The notes: a model not told the origin generated them from the letters alone. A stretch of 64,000 bases of DNA from an uncultured Veillonellaceae bacterium (GCA_945876385.1 CAMCNU010000001.1:362105-426104); one strand, 5' to 3'; shown: positions 9,019 through 20,993, numbered from the stretch's first letter. Program-made: numbers and translations.

Positions 9019-10920
9019 TTATTCGTTTTCGGGTTCCGTATCTGCCGCCGGCGACTCTACACTCACCAAGCTGAAGCTGATGCGCTTGCGCGCCGGATTA
9101 ATACCAATAATCCGTACTTCGACCGTATCACTTAATTGCAAGATGTCACTTGCCTTGCGATTGCGCTCTTTCGTCATCTCGCTGATATGCAACAATCCGG
9201 TCAGACCGTCTTCCAGCTCGACAATCGCGCCGAAGTCCATCAATTTGACCACTTTGCCGACGACCACATCATCGACTTCATGATTTTTGATATCTTCCAA
9301 CCACGGATCTTGCATCGTGTCCTTGCGGCTGAAGGAAATTCGTTGCTTTTCTTCGTCAAACGATTTGATTTTGACCTGTACTTCTTCGTCCTGCGCCAAT
9401 ACATCTTCCACTTTATCAATTTTGTTCCAAGCAACATCGGAAATGTGCAGCAGGCCTTCGATTCCGTTTACATCAACAAATGCACCGTACGGCATGATTT
9501 TTTTCACGACACCGGTCAGGACTTCCTGATTTTCAAAAGCGACTTTCATATGTTCCATTTCTTCATCGCGATGTTCTTCCAACACCGCTTTGCGGCTCAA
9601 TACCAATCGATTCTGACCGCGGTTGACTTCCAAGACTTTGGCTTCAAACTGCGTGCCGACCAGGAACGACAGTGAGCGCACGAAACGCAAATCGCCTTGC
9701 GACAACGGAATAAATCCGCGTAACGATTTTATCTGTACCAACAGACCGGCTTTGATTGCTTCAATCCCTTCACACACGACCGGTTCGTCTTTTTCCAATG
9801 CCTCTTCGACAATATCCCAATCCGCCAAACGATCCAGTTTGATTTTGGAAATATAAATCGTGCCGTCTTCTTTGACTGCATTGGTAATCTGGGCTTTAAT
9901 CGAATCGCCCACCGCCAACACATCCTTCATGGATTTCGGGGCCGGAAATGAATATTCGCGCGCCGGCAAAACCGCCTCGGTTTTGTATCCGAAGGACACT
10001 TGTGCTTCGTCATCAGTGACTTCGACTACCGTACCTTCGACCACACTACCTTTGTGAAACTCGCTCATTTCCATTTCTTCCAGCATTTTGTTCATGTCTT
10101 CCATTACTTCCAATACCTCCTCGATTATCCAATCCGGGGTGGACGCTCCTGCCGTAACGCCGACTTTCATATCGGAACGAAACCACGAAATCTGCAACTC
10201 GGACGCTGTTTCGATGTGGCGGGTCATTTTGCCCGATTGGGCTGATATCTCTGCCAAACGGCGTGTATTGCCGCTGTTTTTACCCCCTACCACAATCATC
10301 ACATCGACCTCGTCGGCCAGCAACTTGACGGCCGCTTGGCGTTCGGCTGTCGCATTGCAAATCGTTTTATGTACGTCCACTCGCGTCGCTTTCTCGGACA
10401 CAATCGCCAGCATTTGCTGAAATGTCTCCTGGGAAAACGTCGTTTGGGACACAATACTGACGTCATCCATCTGCGGAAGAGTATGCAAATCTTCCGGGGA
10501 TTCCGCCACCAGTGCCTGTCCCAACGCCCATTCGGCAATACTCCGTACCTCCGGATGATTCTTTTCGCCGAAAATAATCACCTTTTTGCCGGCCGTTACC
10601 AAACGGTGCGCTTCTTGCTGTGCACGCAACACAAACGGGCATGTCGCATCGATAATCTTTAGTTTTTTTTCATCTGCTCTATTATAACACGTCGGACCGA
10701 CTCCGTGGGAACGGATAATGATTGTACCGCTGTCTACCTCTTCGATATCGTCGACATACCCGACGCCGCGCTCGGCAAGTCGACGAACCATCTGGGGATT
10801 GTGAATAATCGGCCCGAGCGTAACCGTCTTACCTCCCGCCGTATAAGCATTTTCAGCAATTTTAATCGCCCGTTTCACCCCATAACAAAACCCGAGGCTC
10901 GACGCCACAATGACCTTCAT
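9019..10920 (-). CDS. ispH: Fused 4-hydroxy-3-methylbut-2-enyl diphosphate reductase (IspH) and S1 RNA-binding repeats
   Basis: 633 residues. The first 280 are IspH, the last enzyme of the MEP isoprenoid pathway; the three [4Fe-4S] cysteines are C12 (GFCYGV), C94 (TCPFV) and C188 (TICNATAERQ). From about 288 onward there are four S1 domains, the last two being the most canonical (GVVKKIMPYGAFVDV and GKVVKLMDFGAIVEL). The join lies in an acidic Met/Glu-rich linker near 272-287. Such IspH-RpsA fusions are known in Clostridia and Negativicutes. The ATG overlaps the plsC stop (ATGA). Whether the S1 part replaces ribosomal S1 is not shown by the sequence. Confidence 0.96.
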   Translation of the reverse strand: MKVIVASSLGFCYGVKRAIKIAENAYTAGGKTVTLGPIIHNPQMVRRLAERGVGYVDDIEEVDSGTIIIRSHGVGPTCYNRADEKKLKIIDATCPFVLRAQQEAHRLVTAGKKVIIFGEKNHPEVRSIAEWALGQALVAESPEDLHTLPQMDDVSIVSQTTFSQETFQQMLAIVSEKATRVDVHKTICNATAERQAAVKLLADEVDVMIVVGGKNSGNTRRLAEISAQSGKMTRHIETASELQISWFRSDMKVGVTAGASTPDWIIEEVLEVMEDMNKMLEEMEMSEFHKGSVVEGTVVEVTDDEAQVSFGYKTEAVLPAREYSFPAPKSMKDVLAVGDSIKAQITNAVKEDGTIYISKIKLDRLADWDIVEEALEKDEPVVCEGIEAIKAGLLVQIKSLRGFIPLSQGDLRFVRSLSFLVGTQFEAKVLEVNRGQNRLVLSRKAVLEEHRDEEMEHMKVAFENQEVLTGVVKKIMPYGAFVDVNGIEGLLHISDVAWNKIDKVEDVLAQDEEVQVKIKSFDEEKQRISFSRKDTMQDPWLEDIKNHEVDDVVVGKVVKLMDFGAIVELEDGLTGLLHISEMTKERNRKASDILQLSDTVEVRIIGINPARKRISFSLVSVESPAADTEPENE

Positions 10921-11513
10921 TTGCCCATCTCTCCGTATTTTTCGATACTCTTTTCCATCTCATTTCTAACCAAATCATTAATCTCTTTAATCTTTTCTTT
11001 ACTTACTTCCTGCCGCTCGACCGCAATCGGCGGGCTGATGACGATTACAGGACCGCCATTTTCTCGCGGATGTTCCGAACCGATAATCGTTATCGGTATA
11101 ATCGGTACCCCGATACGCAATGCCAAGGAGGCCATGCCGTTGTGAAAACGACCGATGCGATTACCTCGTACCCGCGTACCTTCCGGAAAGATCCCGAGCA
11201 GGTCGCCCCGCCGCAAAACGCCGAATGCCTGCTTCATCGCTTGGCGGTCCACATGTCCCCGCTGCAGCGGAAAAGCCCCGAGCGCACGACAAATCTTCCC
11301 CAATACATAGTTGCGAAACAGCTCTTCTTTCGCAATAAAATACGCCATTCGGGGAATCATCCCGCCAATCAATACCGGGTCCCAATTGCTGCTGTGGTTG
11401 GGAGCCAAAATGCCGGCACCCGTCAACGGAATATTTTCAATTCCGTAGACCCGGGTACCGAAGCAACGGAAGGTAATCCACTCAAATAGTGCTTTGACAA
11501 TGTTAATGAACAT
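10917..11513 (-). CDS. plsC: 1-acyl-sn-glycerol-3-phosphate acyltransferase (PlsC family)
   Basis: 198 residues, a compact PlsC-type acyltransferase that makes phosphatidic acid from lysophosphatidic acid. The catalytic NHSSNWD (H40, D45) and FPEGTR (109-114) motifs are intact. An N-terminal hydrophobic segment suggests peripheral membrane attachment. The gene lies between cmk, overlapped by 11 bases, and ispH/S1, overlapped by 4, as in many Firmicutes. It completes a phosphatidate route with GpsA and PlsY nearby. Confidence 0.93.
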   Translation of the reverse strand: MFINIVKALFEWITFRCFGTRVYGIENIPLTGAGILAPNHSSNWDPVLIGGMIPRMAYFIAKEELFRNYVLGKICRALGAFPLQRGHVDRQAMKQAFGVLRRGDLLGIFPEGTRVRGNRIGRFHNGMASLALRIGVPIIPITIIGSEHPRENGGPVIVISPPIAVERQEVSKEKIKEINDLVRNEMEKSIEKYGEMGK

Positions 11514-12177
11514 GATTCATCACCTGCTCCGCCCAATCGGCCAGTACACCGACCGTTTCTGCCGCCGTCATCTCGCTGTTGTCCAGCAAACGGGCGTCGC
11601 CAGCCTGCCGCAAGGGAGATACTTCGCGCTCACTGTCTTGGCGGTCGCGTCGCAGGATGGCTTCCTTCAGTTCCTCAAGCCCGGCACGTGTCAGCGCCTG
11701 CGCTTTCCGGTTTTGTGCCCAGCGACGACGGGCGCGCACCTCGGCCGATGCAGTCAAAAACACTTTTAATTGCGCGTCGGGTAACACGACGGTGCCGATA
11801 TCCCGACCGTCCATGACCACACCGCCTGTTTGGGCCATTGCCCGTTGCTCTTGCACCAACAACCGCCGGACACACGGATACGCCGCCACAGTCGACACGA
11901 CGGCCGATACCTCCTTCGTCCGCAAAAACGCGGTCACGTCACCGCCGTTCACGGATACGCGTGCTCCGCTGATACGCACCGTCAACCCGTCTACCGCCCG
12001 GCAAACCGCCTGCGCATCGGTCAGTATGACGCCTGTCCGCTGCAACTCATAGGTGACAGCCCGGTACATCGCCCCCGTATCAATGTAAACATACCCCAAC
12101 CGTTCGGCCAAGGCGGCGGCCACCGTACTTTTTCCGGCTCCCGCCGGACCGTCAATTGCTATCGTAATGGCTTTCAT
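11503..12177 (-). CDS. cmk: Cytidylate kinase
   Basis: 224 residues. Phosphorylates CMP and dCMP. The P-loop GPAGAGKST is at residues 9-17, followed by YIDTGAMYRA and the DGRDIGTVV motif of CMP kinases. The start is the ATG at 12177, after GGAAGGCAGG; the open frame extends upstream to 12360, but those residues lie inside the flavoprotein gene and do not resemble the family. The true start overlaps the end of yhiN by 26 bases. Confidence 0.96.
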   Translation of the reverse strand: MKAITIAIDGPAGAGKSTVAAALAERLGYVYIDTGAMYRAVTYELQRTGVILTDAQAVCRAVDGLTVRISGARVSVNGGDVTAFLRTKEVSAVVSTVAAYPCVRRLLVQEQRAMAQTGGVVMDGRDIGTVVLPDAQLKVFLTASAEVRARRRWAQNRKAQALTRAGLEELKEAILRRDRQDSEREVSPLRQAGDARLLDNSEMTAAETVGVLADWAEQVMNHVH

Positions 12178-13429
12178 GATCCTGCCTTCCCGCTTCGCTT
12201 CCCGCCACAAATCCCGTTGAAAACGCCGCTTGTAAATTATATCCGCCCGTATTGGCATGAATATCGAGCACCTCGCCGGCAAAATACAAGCCGGGGCACA
12301 ACTTCGATTCCATCGTGCTCGCCTGTATCTCTTTGATACAAACGCCCCCTGCCGTGACAATCGCCTCCCTCAGCGGGCGCGTCGCAACAATCGGGAACGA
12401 CCATGCCTTGCAGGTAGCCACCAACGCTTGCCGCTCCGCTCGCGTCAACTCCGCCGCAATCCGCGTCGGCGCAACACCGGCCGCCTCCAGCAGCGGCTCA
12501 ATCATCTTTTGCGGCAATAAATCGTGCAGCGCATTTCCCAACATTTTACGCCGGTGCGTATCCATATCACGCTGTATCCTGCGTGCCAATTGCTCCGCCG
12601 ACAAGGCCGGTTTCACATCCAACAACATCCGGACTTGGCGCTTTTCCTGCAGGGCCGCCGAGGCCTGTCCGCTCAACGAGAGGACAATCGGTCCGGAGAG
12701 TCCGAAGTGGGTAAACAGCATCTCACCGCGCAAGGTTTCCCGCCGCCGACCGTCCACTTCCAATGTCAACTCCACATGCCGCAGCGACAATCCTTGCATC
12801 GATGCCGCCGTATCGCCTGCCGTCACCAGCGGGACCAACGCTCCGTGCGGTGGCGCAATACGGTGTCCCAACTGTTCCGCCAGCCGCCACCCGCTGCCGT
12901 CCGATCCCGTTTGGGGATATGAAGCGCCGCCCGTTGCGATGATAACCGCATCCGCCTCATAGCGACGGCCGTCGACCGTGACGACGCTATAGCGATTGCC
13001 GTCTCGCCGCAGTGATTGCACAGCTGCCGACGTATGTATCGTCACCCCCGCCCGCTGCAAACGTGTGCGGAAAAAGGACCGCACTTCCTGCGCCGAATCA
13101 CTGACGGGAAAGACCCGACCGCCACGCTCTACATTTGTCAACAAACCGTTTTCATGCAACCGCTCCAGCAAATCTTGGTTGGAAAAACGGCGATATGCTC
13201 CGTACAAGAATTTCCCGTTTCCCGGCGTTTCCGCGATAAATTCATTGATCGGCCGCGCATTGGTAATATTGCAACGGCCTTTCCCCGTCAAACCCATTTT
13301 CAATCCGGTCTGCGGCATTTTCTCTAGCACGACCACATGCGCACCTTGCTCGGCCGCCGCCCATGCGGCCATCTGTCCTGCCGCACCGCCGCCGATGACA
13401 AGCACCTGCTTAGGTGCGGATACACGCAT
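12152..13429 (-). CDS. NAD(P)/FAD-dependent oxidoreductase, HI0933/YhiN family
   Basis: 425 residues. The N-terminal dinucleotide fold VIGGGAAGQMAAWAAAEQG binds FAD, followed by the family signature TGKGRCNITN near residue 50 and VFPVSDSAQEV. The C-terminal AGEVLDIHANTGGYNLQAAF closes the FAD site. The family (aminoacetone oxidase-like flavoproteins) is very common but its physiological substrate is unsettled. It starts inside rluB (20 bases) and ends inside cmk (26 bases), so translation along this operon is tightly coupled. Confidence 0.9.
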   Translation of the reverse strand: MRVSAPKQVLVIGGGAAGQMAAWAAAEQGAHVVVLEKMPQTGLKMGLTGKGRCNITNARPINEFIAETPGNGKFLYGAYRRFSNQDLLERLHENGLLTNVERGGRVFPVSDSAQEVRSFFRTRLQRAGVTIHTSAAVQSLRRDGNRYSVVTVDGRRYEADAVIIATGGASYPQTGSDGSGWRLAEQLGHRIAPPHGALVPLVTAGDTAASMQGLSLRHVELTLEVDGRRRETLRGEMLFTHFGLSGPIVLSLSGQASAALQEKRQVRMLLDVKPALSAEQLARRIQRDMDTHRRKMLGNALHDLLPQKMIEPLLEAAGVAPTRIAAELTRAERQALVATCKAWSFPIVATRPLREAIVTAGGVCIKEIQASTMESKLCPGLYFAGEVLDIHANTGGYNLQAAFSTGFVAGSEAGRQDHESHYDSN

Positions 13430-14135
13430 ACAGCTCTTCCACCTCCGTCGGTGTCAATTTGCGGTAACTGCCACGCTTGACCCCCTGCAAGGTCAGGCCT
13501 GCATAACGGACTCGTTTCAAGTTATGCACCCGCAAGCCGAAATGTTCGCACATACGACGAATTTGCCGATTGCGCCCTTCATGAATCGTCAGGTATATCG
13601 TCGTGGTACCGGTCTTGGCATCCCACTCTGCCGCTTCCACTGTTGCCGGCGCGGTCATGCCGTCGGCCAACGCCACACCGTCACGAAAAGCCTGTAAAAT
13701 CCGCTCGCCGACAGGCGCCTTGATGCGAATCTCATACTCTTTTTCCACTTCGGATGACGGATGCTCCAGCCCGTGCGTCAACGTTCCGTCGTTGGTGAGC
13801 AGCAGCAAGCCTTCCGTATTCAAATCCAATCGCCCGACGGGGTAGATCCGCTCGCGGATACGTCCCAAATAGTCCATAATCGTCCGACGCTGCTGCGGAT
13901 CGGCGAGCGTGGTGAGCACTCCCTTAGGCTTATTAAATAAATAGTATACCGGCTCCGGCATCACCAGCGGCTTTCCGTCCACTGTGATTTTGTCGCGCCG
14001 ACCGTCCGCTTTACTGCCCAATTCATTCACGACTTTTCCGTTCACCCGCACGCGTCCTTCGGCAATCCACTCTTCCGCTTTACGCCGTGACACAATACCG
14101 GCAGCGCTAATCAGCTTTTGCAGTCGTTCCTTCAT
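13410..14135 (-). CDS. rluB: 23S rRNA pseudouridine synthase, RluB/RsuA family
   Basis: 241 residues. An S4 RNA-binding domain (residues 1-60, MKERLQKLISAAGIVSRRKA) is followed by the pseudouridine synthase domain with the catalytic motif GRLDLNTEGLLLLTNDG (its Asp makes the covalent RNA attack). The size and the scpB-rluB neighbourhood favour RluB, which modifies U2605 of 23S rRNA. It begins 29 bases inside scpB. Confidence 0.93.
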   Translation of the reverse strand: MKERLQKLISAAGIVSRRKAEEWIAEGRVRVNGKVVNELGSKADGRRDKITVDGKPLVMPEPVYYLFNKPKGVLTTLADPQQRRTIMDYLGRIRERIYPVGRLDLNTEGLLLLTNDGTLTHGLEHPSSEVEKEYEIRIKAPVGERILQAFRDGVALADGMTAPATVEAAEWDAKTGTTTIYLTIHEGRNRQIRRMCEHFGLRVHNLKRVRYAGLTLQGVKRGSYRKLTPTEVEELYACIRT

Positions 14136-14661
14136 TCTCTGTCCTTTCTCTGTCCGTCTCGCCGTCCGACACGATATTATCCCAACCGGTTTTGCGTCGA
14201 AACAACGGCGTCACATCATACAAAATCGGACGCCCCGGAAGCGCCGCACGCCCGCATTCCATAATCATATCCCGCTCCAACAGCGTGGCGATGGATCGTT
14301 CACTGCCGACACCGCGCAACTGCTCGATTTCCGCGCGCGTCACCGGCGCCCGATACGCCACAATCGCCAATGTCTCCAGCGCGGCATTGCTCAACGTGAG
14401 CGGCGGGGCATACGTCGCCTTTAAGCGTTCTCCGTAAACCGCTTTTGTACACAATTGCCAGCCGCCGCTCGTCATCCGCACTTCCGTACCGACGGCCGCA
14501 TTCTCCGCATGCCGTCGCGCCAATTCTTGTAATATCGTCTCCGCCGCCGCCGGCGAAACGCCGATGACCTCCGCCGCCGTCGCCAACGAGACCGGCTCGC
14601 CGGCAACAAAAAGCAACGCCTCCGCCAAGGCCACTTGCTCATCCTTGATTGATATACTCAT
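14107..14661 (-). CDS. scpB: Segregation and condensation protein B
   Basis: 184 residues. Two winged-helix domains, with ScpB hallmarks: LAEALLFVAGEPVS near the N-terminus, a middle GWQLCTK strand, and SNAALETLAIVAYRAPVTRAEIE. ScpB dimers hold ScpA and SMC together in the condensin complex. No smc is in the window. The C-terminal 35 residues are polar and probably disordered. It overlaps scpA by 23 bases and rluB by 29. Confidence 0.95.
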   Translation of the reverse strand: MSISIKDEQVALAEALLFVAGEPVSLATAAEVIGVSPAAAETILQELARRHAENAAVGTEVRMTSGGWQLCTKAVYGERLKATYAPPLTLSNAALETLAIVAYRAPVTRAEIEQLRGVGSERSIATLLERDMIMECGRAALPGRPILYDVTPLFRRKTGWDNIVSDGETDRERTENEGTTAKAD

Positions 14662-15355
14662 GACTCCCTTTCATATACAATGCCGCTCCGTCATCAGCCA
14701 AAAAAATCCGCCCGCGTCGTACTTCCTCCAAAATAATCAAAAACGCCGTGATTTGATGCAATTTTTGCGGCAGCGAGAGCAAATACTGCAGGATATCGAC
14801 CGTTCCTGCCCGTAATCGCTCCTTCAATTCCGCCTCGACCGCGGCCGCCGATACGACTTCCGGCGCAATCGTATGTACCGAAGCTTCTCGCTCCTGCCAT
14901 TCCGTCAATCGCTCCCAAACGGCCTGCAACCGTCCCGCCGAAATACCGCCACGCACCTGTGTCGAACGCAACACCGTCGGCGGACGCTCCAAAGCATTTT
15001 CACCGTCCGCGAGCCTGCGCGTAATTTCTTCTTTCAGCCGAAGTACTTCCTCATGGGCACGGATTTGTTCCGCCAAGTCCGTCCGCGGATCTTCTTCCTC
15101 GTCCGTTGCGGCCCGCGGCAACAACATGGCGGCCTTAATCGCCAGCAATGTCGCGGCCATCTCGAAAAACGAGGTCGCCAATTGCAAATCCGCTTCACGC
15201 GCCAATGTCAAATAGGACATATACTGCGTCACAATCAGATGAATCGGAATGTCCGCAATATCGATTTGATTTTTTTTGACCAAGTGCACCAATAAATCCA
15301 GCGGGCCGTCAAACACCGGCAGCTCCACTCGATAATCCGCCGTTTGCGCTGTCAT
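14639..15355 (-). CDS. scpA: Segregation and condensation protein A
   Basis: 238 residues. The kleisin subunit of bacterial condensin; the signature FDGPLDLLVHLVKKNQIDIADIPI is near the N-terminus (residues 14-37) and the C-terminal winged helix (TFLIILEEVRRG-like region) binds SMC heads. The start is taken as the ATG at 15355; a GTG at 15358 and an ATG at 15360 lie next to it and the Shine-Dalgarno is weak. First gene of a seven-gene unit ending in ispH/S1. Confidence 0.95.
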   Translation of the reverse strand: MTAQTADYRVELPVFDGPLDLLVHLVKKNQIDIADIPIHLIVTQYMSYLTLAREADLQLATSFFEMAATLLAIKAAMLLPRAATDEEEDPRTDLAEQIRAHEEVLRLKEEITRRLADGENALERPPTVLRSTQVRGGISAGRLQAVWERLTEWQEREASVHTIAPEVVSAAAVEAELKERLRAGTVDILQYLLSLPQKLHQITAFLIILEEVRRGRIFLADDGAALYMKGSHEYINQG

Positions 15356-15386
15356 CACATCTGTTCTCTTTCCTGTATTTCTTCTT

Positions 15387-15416
15387 ATTATATACGATAG
15401 TCGGATAAATTCACAA
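15387..15416 (-). promoter_or_regulatory. Promoter of the scpA operon
   Basis: Minus strand TTGTGA (15416-15411), 18-base spacer, TATAAT (15392-15387). The -35 overlaps the edge of the terminator of the gatCAB unit, so the two operons are packed end to start. Confidence 0.72.
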
Positions 15417-15440
15417 AAAAAGGAGCCGCAGCTCCTTTTT
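15415..15440 (-). terminator. Terminator of the gatCAB unit
   Basis: Ten-base-pair stem AAAAAGGAGC / GCTCCTTTTT with a CGCA loop; the T run on the minus strand extends past the stem. It starts at the stop codon of the small membrane protein gene. Confidence 0.92.
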
Positions 15441-15721
15441 TAGCGAAACAATCTCCTGATGACGCCGACAAAAGCCCCCAGCAACGCCAGCATAATAAAT
15501 ACGCCGCCGAACAACAACACGGCTGCCGCCACCCCGACGGCAATCGCCACCGTCCTCCAGCTCTTGCCTTCCAGCCAACTGCTGCGCTCCAGCAAATCGT
15601 CGATCGTTTTTTCCCGTTCGCCGTTGGCTTCATAGGTCACCCCTTGAAATGCCTGCTGCTCCGTTTCCGAGATTTTTCGCGCCTCTTTCGTTTCCGTCTG
15701 CTCTTGCCCGAATGCTGTCAT
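15440..15721 (-). CDS. Small membrane protein downstream of gatB, function unknown
   Basis: 93 residues. The N-terminal 50 are polar and Glu-rich, then WRTVAIAVGVAAAVLLFGG and FIMLALLGAFVGVI form one long or two short membrane helices, ending in a basic RRLFR tail. The topology suggests a cytoplasmic N-terminus. A clear GGGAGGG Shine-Dalgarno precedes the ATG, and the gene sits 20 bases after gatB and directly before the operon terminator, so it is translated as part of the unit. I recognise no family. Confidence 0.75.
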   Translation of the reverse strand: MTAFGQEQTETKEARKISETEQQAFQGVTYEANGEREKTIDDLLERSSWLEGKSWRTVAIAVGVAAAVLLFGGVFIMLALLGAFVGVIRRLFR

Positions 15722-15741
15722 GTCATCCCTCCCGTCCGTAG

Positions 15742-17187
15742 TTATGCTTCATCCAACAACTTCATCAGCAACTGATTGACCAGCTGCGGATTGGCCTTGC
15801 CCTTAGTTTCTTTCATCGTTTGACCGACCAGGAATCCGACCGCTTTCTTCTTACCGGCACGGAAGTCCTGCACGGACTGCGGATTGGCCGCAATGACCTC
15901 GAGAATGACGGTTTCCAATGCCCCCGTATCGGAAATCTGCTGCAACCCCTTTTCTTCAATAATCACCGTCGCATCCTTACCGGTACGCCACATTTCTTCA
16001 AATACCGACTTTGCAATCTTCCCGGAAATCGTACCGTCATGTACCTTGGCCAACATTCCCGCCAGCTGTTGCGGTTGTACCGGCGCTTGTGCCGCACTGA
16101 CCTGAGCCTCATTGGCCAGGCGCGCAAAATCACCCATCAACCAATTTGCCACATCTTTGGCATCTCCGCCGGCACCGACCGCCGCATCAAAGTACTCCGC
16201 AATATCTTTTTTCGCCGTGATTTGCTCCGCATCATAGCGCGACAACTCATACTCGCGCATCAAGCGGTCACGCCGTGCATCCGGCAACTCCGGCAGTGCC
16301 CGGCGGGCGGCTTCGATATAGTCATCCGTGATGGTAAACGGCACCAAGTCCGGTTCCGGGAAATACCGATAGTCATTGGCTTCTTCTTTTGAACGCATCG
16401 AACGCGTCACACCGGCCGCTTCGTCCCACGTCCGTGTTTCCTGCACAATGCGCTCCCCGTCTTCCAACGCTTCCGCCTGTCGCTGCGCTTCATATTCGAT
16501 ACTGCGTTCGACACCGCGCAACGAGTTGATGTTTTTCATCTCGACCTTGGTACCCAGTTTTTCCGCCCCGACTTCCCGCACGGACACATTGGCATCACAG
16601 CGCAGACTGCCTTCTTCCATCTTACAGTCCGACACATCCAAATATTCCAGAATCGAGCGCAATTTTTCCATATAGGCACGTGCTTCCGCCGCCGTTCGCA
16701 AATCCGGCTCCGACACGATTTCCAACAGCGGTACTCCCGTCCGATTGTAATCGACAAACGAATAGTCCGATGTCGTAATCGTCTCCCCGCTATGCACCAA
16801 CTTGCCCGCGTCTTCTTCCATGTGAATACGCGTAATGCCGATTCGACGCACTTCGCCGTCGACTTCGATATCCAGGTAGCCGTGTTCGGCAATCGGCAAA
16901 TCATACTGTGAGGTTTGGAAATTTTTCGGCAAGTCCGGATAATAATAGTTCTTGCGGTCAAATTTGGTAAAATTCGCAATTCGACAATTCAACGCCACAC
17001 CGACCCGTACCGCATATTCCAACACCTTGCGGTTCAGTACGGGCAAGACCCCCGGCAACCCCAGACAGACCGGACACACATTGGTATTCGGCGCCGCACC
17101 GAATTCCGCGCGACATCCGCAAAAAATCTTGGTTCGAGTTTTCAATTCCGTATGGACTTCCAGCCCGATGACACTTTCATATTTCAT
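15742..17187 (-). CDS. gatB: Aspartyl/glutamyl-tRNA(Asn/Gln) amidotransferase subunit B
   Basis: 481 residues. The tRNA-binding and kinase-like subunit of GatCAB, which activates Glu on mischarged tRNA-Gln (and Asp on tRNA-Asn) before amidation. [18 protein letters not shown] opens the protein, with [23 protein letters not shown] and EEDAGKLVH following; the C-terminal YqeY-like domain ends with VNQLLMKLL. The ATG overlaps the gatA stop (ATGA). Confidence 0.97.
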   Translation of the reverse strand: MKYESVIGLEVHTELKTRTKIFCGCRAEFGAAPNTNVCPVCLGLPGVLPVLNRKVLEYAVRVGVALNCRIANFTKFDRKNYYYPDLPKNFQTSQYDLPIAEHGYLDIEVDGEVRRIGITRIHMEEDAGKLVHSGETITTSDYSFVDYNRTGVPLLEIVSEPDLRTAAEARAYMEKLRSILEYLDVSDCKMEEGSLRCDANVSVREVGAEKLGTKVEMKNINSLRGVERSIEYEAQRQAEALEDGERIVQETRTWDEAAGVTRSMRSKEEANDYRYFPEPDLVPFTITDDYIEAARRALPELPDARRDRLMREYELSRYDAEQITAKKDIAEYFDAAVGAGGDAKDVANWLMGDFARLANEAQVSAAQAPVQPQQLAGMLAKVHDGTISGKIAKSVFEEMWRTGKDATVIIEEKGLQQISDTGALETVILEVIAANPQSVQDFRAGKKKAVGFLVGQTMKETKGKANPQLVNQLLMKLLDEA

Positions 17188-18644
17188 CCCATGGCCTCCT
17201 GACTCGGCATGCGGGTATACTCCGGATGCGCCGTTTCAAATGTATACGCCGCTCGCAACAGTGTTTCTTCCGAAAGATTCGGTCCGATGATTTGCATGCC
17301 GACCGGCAATCCTGCCGCTATACCGCACGGAATGCTGATGGCCGGAATCCCTGCCAAATTCACCGGTACCGTGCACACATCTTCCATATACATCGCCAAC
17401 GGGTTGTCGATTTTTTCGCCGAAACGGAATGCCGTATCCGGTACGGTCGGCGTAATCATCACATCGACCTGCGCAAACGCGCGGGTAAAATCCTCTTTGA
17501 TGAGCGTCCGCACCTTGAGCGCTTTCAGGTAATACGCATCATAGTACCCCGCACTCAACACATACGTGCCGAGCATAATCCGCCGCTTGACCTCCGCTCC
17601 GAACCCTTCGCTGCGCGTCTTCTTGTACATGGCAATCAAATTGTCCGCCGCGGCACGCATCCCGTAGCTGACACCGTCATAACGGGCCAGATTGGAACTG
17701 GCTTCCGCCGGAGCAATGATGTAGTACGCCGCAATCGCATACTTGGCCCGCGGCAACGAGACTGGCACCAGAGTCGCTCCCTGTTCTTCGTAAAAACGCA
17801 GCGCCGCTTGTACTGCGTCTTTGACCGGCGCGGAAATGCCCGCGCCGAAAAACTCTTCCGGTACGCCGATTTTCAACCCCTTGACATCGGCTACCAAGGC
17901 ACGGGTATAGTCCGGCACCTCTCCCGGAATACTCGTCGAATCTTTAGGATCGTGACCGCTGATAGCGTTCATAACCAATGCACAGTCCCGAACGTCGCGT
18001 GTCAACGGACCGATTTGGTCAAGTGAGGACGAAAACGCCAACAGGCCGTAGCGAGAGACACGACCGTAAGTCGGTTTGAGCCCGACGACGCCGCAATAGG
18101 CAGCCGGCTGGCGAATCGAACCGCCGGTGTCCGAACCCAAAGTCCACAAGGCGCTTCCCGCCGCGACCGCTGCGGCACTGCCCCCGCTCGATCCGCCGGG
18201 CACATGGTCGGTATGCCACGGGTTCCGAGTCGGTCCGAATGCCGAGTTTTCCGTCGAACTTCCCATGGCAAATTCATCCATATTCAACTTGCCGAGTGAT
18301 ACCAAACCGCTTGCTTTCAGCTTGGCAATGACCGTCGCATCATACGGAGCGACAAAATGCTCCAGCATCCGCGATGCCGCCGTCACCGGCTGACCGGCCA
18401 TACACATATTATCCTTAATCGCTCCCGGTACGCCCGCCAACGGACTGATGGGTTCCCCCCGCGCGATGTCGGCGTCCACCGCCTCGGCCGCTGCCAACGC
18501 CGTCTCGTACGAGTCGGACAAATATGCATGAATTTGCGGCTCTGTTTTCTCTTTTTGTGCCCATACCGCGTTCGTCAACTCGACCGCTGAAATCTCCTTG
18601 GCCGTCAGTCGCCGATGGCACTCATGAATCGTGAGTTGCTCCAT
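17184..18644 (-). CDS. gatA: Glutamyl-tRNA(Gln) amidotransferase subunit A
   Basis: 486 residues. The amidase-signature subunit that releases ammonia from glutamine. The catalytic Lys is in GAIKDNMC, and the cis/nucleophile serines in [15 protein letters not shown] and [16 protein letters not shown]. It is followed with a 4-base overlap by gatB and preceded by gatC with 9 bases between. Confidence 0.97.
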   Translation of the reverse strand: MEQLTIHECHRRLTAKEISAVELTNAVWAQKEKTEPQIHAYLSDSYETALAAAEAVDADIARGEPISPLAGVPGAIKDNMCMAGQPVTAASRMLEHFVAPYDATVIAKLKASGLVSLGKLNMDEFAMGSSTENSAFGPTRNPWHTDHVPGGSSGGSAAAVAAGSALWTLGSDTGGSIRQPAAYCGVVGLKPTYGRVSRYGLLAFSSSLDQIGPLTRDVRDCALVMNAISGHDPKDSTSIPGEVPDYTRALVADVKGLKIGVPEEFFGAGISAPVKDAVQAALRFYEEQGATLVPVSLPRAKYAIAAYYIIAPAEASSNLARYDGVSYGMRAAADNLIAMYKKTRSEGFGAEVKRRIMLGTYVLSAGYYDAYYLKALKVRTLIKEDFTRAFAQVDVMITPTVPDTAFRFGEKIDNPLAMYMEDVCTVPVNLAGIPAISIPCGIAAGLPVGMQIIGPNLSEETLLRAAYTFETAHPEYTRMPSQEAMG

Positions 18645-18653
18645 GCCGCCCTC

Positions 18654-18938
18654 CTATATCACTTTCGGTACTTTAAAATACTCTTCATTGCGTTCCGGCG
18701 CATTTTGCAACGCCGCTTCATGTGCCAGCGACTCATGCGGCTCGTCTTCGCGCCACACATTACGCAATTCCACCGCATGTACGGTCGGTGCCACCTCGGC
18801 TGTATCCACTTCATTCAATGTTTCCATGTACGTCAAAATGGTATCCAATGAATCCCCCATCGTCGCTGCCGCCTGCTCCGACCAATCCAAACGCGACAAG
18901 TGAGCGACCTTGGCCAACTCCTCTGCTGTCAGTTTCAT
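18654..18938 (-). CDS. gatC: Glutamyl-tRNA(Gln) amidotransferase subunit C
   Basis: 94 residues, normal for GatC, the small subunit that wraps GatA and GatB together. Family features LAKVAHLSRLDWSE and LRNVWREDEP are present. The ATG follows AGGAGG. Its promoter overlaps the 3' end of ligA. Confidence 0.94.
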   Translation of the reverse strand: MKLTAEELAKVAHLSRLDWSEQAAATMGDSLDTILTYMETLNEVDTAEVAPTVHAVELRNVWREDEPHESLAHEAALQNAPERNEEYFKVPKVI

Positions 18939-18961
18939 ATACGCGCCTCCTGTTTTTTTCT

Positions 18962-20993
<2,032 letters not shown>

